DNA of 6,226 bases, taken from assembly GCA_900553525.1 (NCBI GenBank), contig USDZ01000106.1:1-6226 (forward strand), given 5' to 3'. Positions 1 through 5,036 of the stretch are shown piece after piece. The notes under the pieces are model-generated. The model was not told the origin of the DNA. It saw nothing but the letters and a program-made list of their open reading frames with translations, and searched no databases. Each line of letters starts with the position of its first letter. Position 1 is the stretch's first letter. This DNA is from an uncultured Oscillospiraceae bacterium. GTDB lineage: Bacteria > Bacillota > Clostridia > Oscillospirales > Acutalibacteraceae. Made by a program: the position numbers and the translations under genes.

Positions 1-5
1 CCTAT

Positions 6-52
6 GCCCTTCTAGGGCTCCTTCATGCCACCCGTTTTACGGGTGGTCATGA
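6..52. repeat. Bulged palindrome resembling an IS200/IS605-type end
   Basis: A 12-bp stem pairs 23-34 with 40-52 around a short loop (35-39), interrupted by one unpaired T at 47. A second small hairpin, GCCCT/AGGGC with a three-base loop, lies just before it (6-18). Long stems with one extrahelical T are typical of the ends recognised by the Y1 transposases of IS200/IS605 elements and of the short non-autonomous repeats derived from them. No transposase or TnpB reading frame is visible, so at most this is an end or remnant whose body lies upstream of the window, or a stand-alone repeat. It could instead be the 3' hairpin of an upstream gene. The structure is seen directly; its identity is inferred. 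Confidence 0.4.
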
Positions 53-71
53 CTTATATTATGTCCCGAAG

Positions 72-100
72 CCGGTTTATCTCCAGAGGCCGGATTTTTT
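72..100 (+). terminator. Candidate intrinsic terminator of an upstream gene
   Basis: A seven-pair stem (72-78 with 87-93, including two G-U pairs) has an eight-base loop and is followed by A and six T residues (95-100). This fits a modest rho-independent terminator ending transcription that enters from the left, just before the leu promoter. The stem is short, so confidence is moderate. Confidence 0.45.
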
Positions 101-101
101 C

Positions 102-130
102 TTGACAAACAGAGTTCTGGCATTTATAAT
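102..130 (+). promoter_or_regulatory. Consensus sigma-A promoter of the leu operon
   Basis: The -35 hexamer TTGACA (102-107) and the -10 hexamer TATAAT (125-130) both match the vegetative consensus exactly and are separated by an optimal 17 bp. Transcription should start near 137-138, giving a leader of about 320 nucleotides before leuA. A perfect core promoter makes sense because control is exerted afterwards by the T-box. Confidence 0.92.
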
Positions 131-160
131 AATTTGTAACAGCTGGATATGCCAGTTAAA

Positions 161-428
161 GACGTTGAAGGGAATAAGACATGGGATTTCGATCCTCAGA
201 GAACCGGTGGTAGGTGTGAACCGGCGGCGGAGCCCGTGTGGATAGCTCATCCCGGAGTCGTTCGTCCGAGCCTTTTATGGGGTAGGGCGGGCCGCTTGGC
301 CGCGTTACCGGCCGACGCTTTCCGCGTTCAGTTGCGGAGGAGCGGTAGAGGGGCGTTTCGGCGCCTAAAACTGGGTGGTACCACGTGCGAGTTTTCGCCC
401 GTCCCTGTAACTTGGGGACGGGCGTTTT
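161..428 (+). promoter_or_regulatory. Leucine-specific T-box riboswitch leader
   Basis: This leader senses uncharged tRNA-Leu and controls read-through into leuA. Stem I runs from about 161 to 266: its base pairs GACG (161-164) with CGTC (263-266), and its distal part holds the conserved CAGAGA...GGTGTGAACCGG stretch (197-224). The specifier, by position before the CATCCCGGAGT stretch, is CTC (Leu) at 246-248. A hairpin at 281-309 carries the GTAGG...CGTTACC signature, assigned here to the Stem II/IIA-B region, and a hairpin at about 349-366 directly before the T-box fits Stem III. The T-box CTGGGTGGTACCACG is at 371-385. Its TGGT bulge (376-379) can pair with a tRNA acceptor ending in ACCA, which agrees with the A discriminator usual in tRNA-Leu. 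Without uncharged tRNA, the 396-428 terminator forms instead. Stem boundaries were drawn by eye. Confidence 0.95.
396..428 (+). terminator. T-box-controlled attenuator terminator
   Basis: A perfect 10-bp GC-rich stem (396-405 with 415-424) with a nine-base loop is followed by TTTT and further T-rich sequence. Its 5' arm also supplies the CCC that would pair with the GGG of the T-box in the antiterminator, so the two structures are mutually exclusive, as expected for this riboswitch class. Confidence 0.93.
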
Positions 429-455
429 ATATTTTGTATAGGAGGCTGGATTGAG

Positions 456-2138
456 ATGAAACCACAATTTAAAAAATACATGCCTTTCAAGCCTGTCCCG
501 CTGCCCGACCGGAAATGGCCCGACCGGGTGATCGAGAAGGCACCGATATGGTGCAGCGTAGACCTGCGGGACGGTAACCAGGCGCTGGTTGATCCGATGA
601 ATATGGAGGAAAAGCTTGAATTTTTTAAAGCCTTGTGTGATATGGGATTCAAGGAGATCGAGGTGGGTTTCCCCTCAGCGTCCGAGACAGAGTATGCGAT
701 TTGCCGGGAACTGATTGAGGGCGGCCATATCCCGGAAGACGTGACCATTCAGGTTCTCGTTCAGGCCAGAGAGCACTTGATTCGCCGTACCTTTGAGGCC
801 ATCCGGGGCGCTAAGAATGTGATCGTCCATTTTTATAACTCTACCTCCACCCTCCAGCGCAAGGTGGTGTTCCATAAAGATATGGACGGAATTATTGATA
901 TTGCCGTGGAGGGGGCAAAGCTCATCCGAGAGTTGACCGAAAGCTATGAGGGGGATACCCGGATTCGGTATGAATATTCCCCCGAGAGTTTTTCGGGAAC
1001 GGAGATGGATAACGCCGTAGCCATCTGCACCGCAGTGATGGAGGCTTTGGGCTCCACCAAAGAGAACCCTGTCATTCTCAATCTTCCCAACACCGTTGAG
1101 ATGTGTACGGCCAACACTTATGCCGATCAGATAGAGTATTTTATCCGCCATTTACCGAATCGGGAGGCCGCGATCATCAGTATTCATCCCCATAACGACC
1201 GGGGCACCGGTGTAGCTGCATCGGAACTGGCGCTTTTGGCTGGGGCTGAACGGGTGGAAGGCACTCTTTTTGGAAATGGAGAGAGAACCGGTAATCTAGA
1301 CATCGTTACCATGGGGTTGAATATGTACACCCAAGGGGTGGATCCGCGTCTCGACTTCAGTCGTCTGCCCGCTTTGAAGGACATGTATGAACGGTGTACC
1401 AAGATGCGGGTGCCGGAGCGGCAGCCCTATGCCGGGGAACTGGTCTTTACCGCTTTTTCGGGTTCTCATCAGGATGCGATCAACAAGGGAATGCAGTACA
1501 TGCGGGATTCCGGTACGGAGTATTGGGAGATTCCTTATCTGCCCATCGATCCGGCGGATGTCGGGCGTCAGTATGAGCCTATTATTCGCATCAATTCTCA
1601 GTCGGGCAAAGGCGGTGCTGCTTTCGTCATGCAGACCGTTTTCGGCTACAATCTGCCTAAGGCCATGCACCCTGAGTTCGGAGCACTGGTCAAGGCAGAA
1701 TGCGACCGGGTCGGCCGGGAACTTTCATCCGACGAGTTATTTGGCGTTTTCCGCCGGCATTATCTGGAGGTGCCGCAAAAGTACGCTCTGGCGGGGCATA
1801 CTCTCTTTGAAGAGTCGGGGAGTGAAAACGGCGTACACTTCAAAGGAGCTTTGAGCGTGGATGGGATTCGCCGGGAACTGGAGGGGACCGGCAACGGGCC
1901 TCTCGACGCCTTCTTCAATGCTCTCCGCAGCATCGGCATTACTGGTTACACCTTCCAATCCTATCACGAGCATGCGATTTCCACCGGCTCGGACTCCAAA
2001 GCCATCGCCTATATTGAACTCCAGACCCCGGATAAGAAACCGGTTTTCGGCGTTGGAATCGAAAGCAATATCAATCTTGCTTCTATTCAAGGCGTTCTCT
2101 GTGCCATGAATCGGGCGGAAGCCAGAGACAAGGTGTGA
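456..2138 (+). CDS. leuA: 2-isopropylmalate synthase (long, type 2 LeuA)
   Basis: This cytosolic enzyme condenses acetyl-CoA with 2-ketoisovalerate to give 2-isopropylmalate, the committed step of leucine synthesis. The 560-residue protein has a TIM-barrel catalytic domain (about 30-310) with the RDGNQ motif at 38-42, the metal-binding HPHND at 244-248 and GNGERTGN at 273-280. A linker follows, then a C-terminal LeuA dimerisation/regulatory domain from about 430 to the end. The N-terminal stretch rich in Pro, Lys and Trp before the barrel and the overall length match the yeast-like type 2 family rather than the shorter bacterial type of about 510 residues. The ATG at 456 follows AGGAGG (440-445) by ten bases. 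It is the first gene of the T-box operon, four bases ahead of the methyltransferase gene. Leucine feedback through the C-terminal domain is expected from the family. Confidence 0.97.
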   Translation: MKPQFKKYMPFKPVPLPDRKWPDRVIEKAPIWCSVDLRDGNQALVDPMNMEEKLEFFKALCDMGFKEIEVGFPSASETEYAICRELIEGGHIPEDVTIQVLVQAREHLIRRTFEAIRGAKNVIVHFYNSTSTLQRKVVFHKDMDGIIDIAVEGAKLIRELTESYEGDTRIRYEYSPESFSGTEMDNAVAICTAVMEALGSTKENPVILNLPNTVEMCTANTYADQIEYFIRHLPNREAAIISIHPHNDRGTGVAASELALLAGAERVEGTLFGNGERTGNLDIVTMGLNMYTQGVDPRLDFSRLPALKDMYERCTKMRVPERQPYAGELVFTAFSGSHQDAINKGMQYMRDSGTEYWEIPYLPIDPADVGRQYEPIIRINSQSGKGGAAFVMQTVFGYNLPKAMHPEFGALVKAECDRVGRELSSDELFGVFRRHYLEVPQKYALAGHTLFEESGSENGVHFKGALSVDGIRRELEGTGNGPLDAFFNALRSIGITGYTFQSYHEHAISTGSDSKAIAYIELQTPDKKPVFGVGIESNINLASIQGVLCAMNRAEARDKV

Positions 2139-2142
2139 AACG

Positions 2143-2943
2143 ATGCCGAATTGGGATGCGGATCAATATCTGAAATTTAAAGCCGAAAGGACCCGTCCCG
2201 CCCGGGATCTGGCGAACGCGGTTCTTCTGCATCCGCGTACCGTCCTGGACGCAGGCTGCGGTCCGGGCAATAGTACCGCCGTTCTGGCGGAGAGATGGCC
2301 GGATGCCGCACTGACTGGTCTGGATTCATCGCCGGACATGCTCCGTCAGGCTCAGAAGATTTTACCCGCCGTGACTTTTATCCGGCGGGATTTACGAGAG
2401 AATCTGCATGACCTGGGGCTGTTCGACTTGGTTTATTCCAATGCCGTTCTGCAGTGGATGCCGGATCCGGAAGAAACGGTGTTGCATCTGTTTGACCTTG
2501 TTGCGCCTGGCGGTGCCCTCGCTATACAGGTACCCTGTTCCAAGCCTCAGCGGGACTATGGGCCTCGGCTGGAATCCCGGGAGGTACATACGGCGCTGCA
2601 GCAGACAGCTCAAGAATCGCCGTATGCAGCTTACGTTTTGAATACGGCCCGTCTATGGGAAATGACGGGAGAGAGAATGGAGGCCTTGCTGCTGGACAAA
2701 GCCGTTTGTTTGGAGGTTTGGGAAACCACCTATCTCCATCGGCTAAAAGGTTATGAAGGGCTGCTGGACTGGTACCGCGGCACGGGCCTGCGGCCTTATC
2801 TCGAGGCTTTGCCAGATGCCCTCCGACATCCGTTTGAGCAGGAGTTTCTGGATAAACTGCGGAAACGCTATCCTATCGGACAGAATGGTGTGTTGAACTT
2901 TTGGTTTCGTCGTTTCTTTGCCATTGCATATAAGTTAACATGA
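2143..2943 (+). CDS. tam: Tam-like SAM-dependent methyltransferase (trans-aconitate methyltransferase family)
   Basis: This 266-residue class I methyltransferase matches the trans-aconitate 2-methyltransferase family along its length. The N-terminal W-D-x-x-x-Y-L-x-F-x-A-E-R-x-R-P-A pattern (4-20) is family specific. Motif I DAGCGPGNST (36-45) and the acidic residue D61 in GLDSSPDML bind SAM, SNAVLQWMPD (99-108) is the post-II/motif IV region, and ETTYLHRL...GLLDWYRGTGLRPYL (194-220) is the acid-substrate region typical of Tam. No signal peptide is present, so it is cytosolic. It starts four bases after the leuA stop, with AAGGTG (2130-2135) as ribosome site, and its TGA overlaps the leuB ribosome site. 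It is therefore co-transcribed under leucine T-box control. Family members esterify trans-aconitate, and yeast Tmt1 also methylates 3-isopropylmalate. Given its place between leuA and leuB, an isopropylmalate-type or aconitate-type acid is the likely substrate; this is inference. Confidence 0.85.
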   Translation: MPNWDADQYLKFKAERTRPARDLANAVLLHPRTVLDAGCGPGNSTAVLAERWPDAALTGLDSSPDMLRQAQKILPAVTFIRRDLRENLHDLGLFDLVYSNAVLQWMPDPEETVLHLFDLVAPGGALAIQVPCSKPQRDYGPRLESREVHTALQQTAQESPYAAYVLNTARLWEMTGERMEALLLDKAVCLEVWETTYLHRLKGYEGLLDWYRGTGLRPYLEALPDALRHPFEQEFLDKLRKRYPIGQNGVLNFWFRRFFAIAYKLT

Positions 2944-2948
2944 AGGAG
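2943..2948 (+). promoter_or_regulatory. Ribosome binding site deciding the leuB start
   Basis: AAGGAG begins on the last base of the methyltransferase stop codon and lies nine bases before the ATG at 2958. An in-frame ATG at 2940 overlaps the stop and would place this site inside the gene, so the 2958 start is preferred. The overlap suggests translational coupling. Confidence 0.85.
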
Positions 2949-2957
2949 AACGGTCGT

Positions 2958-4034
2958 ATGAATACTTATCGGATTACTTTACTGAAGGGCGACGGTATTG
3001 GTCCTGAGATTGTGCAGGAGGCAGTCAAAGTACTGGATGCCGCTGCCTCCCAATATGGGTTCTGTCTCAACTATACCGACGCTTTGATGGGGGGATGCGC
3101 TATCGATGCGGAGGGGACGCCACTGCCGGACGAGACGGTAACCGCCTGCAAAACGTCCGACGCGGTTCTGCTGGGGGCCGTGGGCGGATATAAGTGGGAT
3201 ACATTGCCCGGAAACCAGCGGCCTGAGGCCGGCCTGCTGGGGATACGAGCGGCTTTAGGACTGTTTGCCAATCTACGTCCGGCCAAGATTTATGGACCGC
3301 TGAAGGATGCCTGCCCTTTGCGTCCCTCCATTGTGGGAGACGATATGGATTTGCTGGTTGTCCGGGAACTGACCGGAGGGATTTATTTCGGAAAACGGGG
3401 ACGGGACACCGTGGAAGGGGTCGAGTCGGCCTATGACACAGAGAGATACGCGGTCCCGGAGATAGAGCGAATTGCCCGGGTGGCTTTTGATACGGCCCGC
3501 AAGCGCCGTGGCCGGGTTCACAGCATCGACAAGGCCAATGTGCTGGAGTCCTCGCGTCTGTGGCGGGAAACCGTAATCCGGGTGGCGCATGACTATCCGG
3601 ATGTGGAACTCCATCATATGTATGTGGACAATGCCGCCATGCAGCTTGTTCGGGATCCAAAGCAGTTCGATGTGATCGTCACCTCGAATATGTTTGGGGA
3701 TATTCTATCGGATGAGGCCTCTCAGATTGCCGGCTCTATCGGCATGCTGCCTTCCGCTTCTCTGGGAGAGGGAACCCGCGGATTATACGAGCCGATCCAT
3801 GGATCCGCGCCCGATATTGCCGGACAGAATATCGCCAATCCGTTGGCCACCATTCTCTCGGCTGCTATGTTGCTTCGGTATTCTCTGGGGGAGACGAGCG
3901 CCGCAGATTCTATCGAAAAAGCGGTGGAGCGAGTACTCGACGAAGGGCTGCGTACCCCGGATATCGCGGCGGAAGGCTGCCGGAAGATTGGAACGGCCGA
4001 AATGGGTGACGCTGTAGCAGCCGCGCTTGCATAA
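2958..4034 (+). CDS. leuB: 3-isopropylmalate dehydrogenase
   Basis: LeuB catalyses the NAD-dependent oxidation and decarboxylation of 3-isopropylmalate to 2-ketoisocaproate in the cytosol, the third step committed to leucine. The 358-residue protein has the usual family length. It starts with ITLLKGDGIGPEI (6-18), followed by the substrate-binding arginines R97, R107 and R136, the catalytic tyrosine in ELTGGIYFG (Y143) and K192 in SIDKANVL. The metal-binding aspartates are D224 (YVDNAAMQL), D248 and D252 (NMFGDILSDE), and the NAD signature GLYEPIHGSAPDIAGQ (275-290) carries D286. The ATG at 2958 was chosen over an in-frame ATG at 2940 because of its AAGGAG site. It is the last gene of the leuA-tam-leuB operon and is followed by a strong terminator. 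The isomerase genes leuC and leuD, usually neighbours, are absent here. Confidence 0.97.
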   Translation: MNTYRITLLKGDGIGPEIVQEAVKVLDAAASQYGFCLNYTDALMGGCAIDAEGTPLPDETVTACKTSDAVLLGAVGGYKWDTLPGNQRPEAGLLGIRAALGLFANLRPAKIYGPLKDACPLRPSIVGDDMDLLVVRELTGGIYFGKRGRDTVEGVESAYDTERYAVPEIERIARVAFDTARKRRGRVHSIDKANVLESSRLWRETVIRVAHDYPDVELHHMYVDNAAMQLVRDPKQFDVIVTSNMFGDILSDEASQIAGSIGMLPSASLGEGTRGLYEPIHGSAPDIAGQNIANPLATILSAAMLLRYSLGETSAADSIEKAVERVLDEGLRTPDIAAEGCRKIGTAEMGDAVAAALA

Positions 4035-4072
4035 TGCCGGGTTTCGCTTAACAGCTAACAAAAAAATAAAGA

Positions 4073-4110
4073 GCAAAAAGGACAGACAAAGAAAAGTCTG
4101 TCCTTTTTGC
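4073..4110. terminator. Bidirectional intrinsic terminator between leuB and the repressor gene
   Basis: A perfect 15-bp inverted repeat (4073-4087 with 4096-4110) has an eight-base A-rich loop. Its core GGACAGAC/GTCTGTCC is flanked by A5 on the left and T5 on the right, so it gives a hairpin plus U tract in both directions. On the - strand a further T-rich run follows. It lies 38 bases after the leuB stop and 48 bases beyond the stop of the convergent repressor gene, and should end both transcripts. Confidence 0.93.
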
Positions 4111-4158
4111 ATACAAAAAATAAAACGAAGAGTCACTGTGAGATTTGCGGCAGGGATT

Positions 4159-4599
4159 TTATCCGTCCAAGTTCTTGGGGAAAACGGACAGAAGGCGCTC
4201 GAGATTCTCAACCGTTTCACGGTTCATAAAATGTTCCACCTGCTCTACCAGAGACAACTGGCCTCCCGTACGGTTAAGCCGTTGGAAGAAGCGAAGGAGT
4301 ACGTCGTGCCTCCAGAGAAGATAAGAAGAAATCTCGTTTCCTCTTTTTGTCAGTGTAATTAGCCCATATTTTTCAAACTGTACCAAGCCGAGTTCCCGCA
4401 GCCTCCCGACCATTTTGGAAACCGAGGAGGGGCGGACATTGAGCTTTGCCGCCAGCGTACCGACACGGACGTATCCGCTCGCCTGTATACAGCGGCCGAT
4501 CATTTCGAGATAGTCTTCCATTGATTCGGTGATCTCGCCTTCGTTGTGCATTTGATATCCCTTGAGCGTGTGGAATTCCATGCCGAATTTGTCACTCAA
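4159..4599 (-). CDS. MntR/DtxR-family metal-dependent transcriptional repressor
   Basis: This is a 146-residue cytosolic metalloregulator that should bind DNA as a dimer when loaded with Mn(II) or Fe(II). From the TTG start there is a short N-terminal extension, then a winged helix (about 25-95) with SMEDYLEMI (26-34) and the recognition-helix region NVRPSSVSKMVGRL (54-67). The dimerisation domain follows (about 96-146). Its length matches the short MntR type, which lacks the SH3 domain of DtxR. By comparison with Bacillus subtilis MntR (D8, E11, H77, E99, E102, H103), the metal ligands are all present: D29, E32, H98, E119, E122 and H123. An Asp rather than the DtxR Met at the first position is the manganese-type arrangement, yet the gene is divergent from feoA-feoB, suggesting iron control. 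TTG at 4599 is chosen because AGGAGG lies eight bases upstream. An ATG at 4581 is possible but lacks its own site. Confidence 0.9.
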   Translation of the reverse strand: MSDKFGMEFHTLKGYQMHNEGEITESMEDYLEMIGRCIQASGYVRVGTLAAKLNVRPSSVSKMVGRLRELGLVQFEKYGLITLTKRGNEISSYLLWRHDVLLRFFQRLNRTGGQLSLVEQVEHFMNRETVENLERLLSVFPKNLDG

Positions 4600-4607
4600 A
4601 AAATCCG

Positions 4608-4613
4608 CCTCCT
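4608..4613 (-). promoter_or_regulatory. Ribosome binding site deciding a TTG start
   Basis: On the - strand, AGGAGG sits eight bases before TTG at 4599, an ideal spacing. The in-frame ATG at 4581 would be 26 bases away, and the longer in-frame ATG at about 4639 has no ribosome site, so TTG is the best-supported start. Confidence 0.75.
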
Positions 4614-4643
4614 CTTGTGTCCGGAAATAACCCGTCTGCATAA

Positions 4644-4678
4644 GTTGGTAGCAGGAAACAGAATTTCCGAATGCCAAC
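4644..4678. promoter_or_regulatory. Symmetric interrupted palindrome, candidate metalloregulator operator
   Basis: The divergent intergenic region holds GTTGG (4644-4648), GGAAA (4654-4658), TTTCC (4664-4668) and CCAAC (4674-4678), all symmetric about position 4661. The four five-base blocks repeat every 10 bp, one helical turn, so a dimer or pair of dimers could contact one face of the DNA. Eleven of the 15 positions in each arm are complementary. It is not the canonical MntR or DtxR box, but its place between the repressor gene and feoA makes it the natural candidate operator for both. Confidence 0.5.
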
Positions 4679-4691
4679 AACGCGGTATATT
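4664..4691 (+). promoter_or_regulatory. Weak candidate promoter of feoAB
   Basis: TATATT (4686-4691) is a good -10 match. The best -35 at suitable spacing is TTTCCG (4664-4669, 16-bp spacer), which matches TTGACA at only three positions. That -35 lies inside the right arm of the palindrome, so a bound repressor would block polymerase. The start would be near 4698, about 44 bases before feoA. No convincing promoter was found for the repressor gene on the other strand. Confidence 0.35.
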
Positions 4692-4741
4692 CCAGTTTAT
4701 GTTTGGAGATGAACTTTATGAATGGAGGAGAACCAAAGGCG

Positions 4742-4969
4742 ATGTGCCTAAACGCTGTCCCCGAAGGCAAGACCGTCAAGGTGCAGGAGCTGTTGACCAC
4801 CGGGAGTATGCGCCGCCGCCTGCTGGATATGGGATTGATTGAAGGGACCCGCGTCTCCTGTTTGCTGAAAAGTCCGGCTGGAGATCCGGTCGCTTATCTC
4901 ATCCGGGGAGCCGTTATAGCGCTGCGAAGCGAGGATTCCTCTCAGATCCTGGTAAAAGGATTAAACTAA
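4742..4969 (+). CDS. feoA: Ferrous iron transport accessory protein FeoA
   Basis: This small cytosolic SH3-like protein supports FeoB in Fe(II) uptake. The 75-residue form shows the FeoA pattern: a PEGKTVKVQEL first strand (6-17), the signature GSMRRRLLDMGLIEGTRV (21-38), then SPAGDPVAYLIRGAVIALR (44-62) with the conserved G-D-P and R-G elements. The ATG at 4742 fits the usual N-terminus of the family, with AGGAG (4726-4730) eleven bases upstream. An in-frame ATG at 4718 with GGAG at 4705-4708 would add eight residues and cannot be excluded. It is divergent from the metalloregulator and 67 bases ahead of feoB, with which it should form an operon. Identity is secure; the exact start is less so. 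Confidence 0.93.
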   Translation: MCLNAVPEGKTVKVQELLTTGSMRRRLLDMGLIEGTRVSCLLKSPAGDPVAYLIRGAVIALRSEDSSQILVKGLN

Positions 4970-5025
4970 GGGGATATTCCTTTACATTTGGACTGATGGG
5001 CTTCTATGAGATACCTGCGGATAGG

Positions 5026-5030
5026 GGAGG
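5026..5030 (+). promoter_or_regulatory. Ribosome binding site deciding the feoB start
   Basis: GGAGG lies six bases before the ATG at 5037 but directly abuts another in-frame ATG at 5031, which is too close for initiation from this site. The 5037 start is therefore preferred. The rest of the 67-base feoA-feoB spacer shows no promoter or hairpin that I would trust. Confidence 0.7.
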
Positions 5031-5036
5031 ATGGAA

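Noticed and set aside
149..454. Open + strand frame of 101 codons across the leader
   Set aside because: It runs through the T-box stems, the T-box sequence and the terminator, has no ribosome site and resembles no protein; the RNA structure explains the sequence.
2940..2957. Six-codon upstream extension of leuB from an ATG overlapping the tam stop
   Set aside because: The AAGGAG site lies inside this extension and serves the ATG at 2958; the shorter protein matches the usual LeuB N-terminus.
3100..3660. Open - strand frame of 186 codons opposite leuB
   Set aside because: It lies wholly opposite a clear leuB gene, is low-complexity (Pro/Arg-rich) and has no family motif; it is a by-product of GC-rich codon use.
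4027..4362. + strand frame of 111 codons after leuB
   Set aside because: It passes through the bidirectional terminator and then runs antisense to the repressor gene; it has no ribosome site or recognisable domain.
4600..4800. N-terminal extension of the repressor to an in-frame ATG at 4800
   Set aside because: The extension overlaps feoA and the divergent control region, resembles no known regulator domain and has no ribosome site.
4968..5000. Short AAGG...CCTT inverted repeat after feoA
   Set aside because: A four-base stem without a U tract is too weak to call a terminator or operator inside the feoA-feoB spacer.
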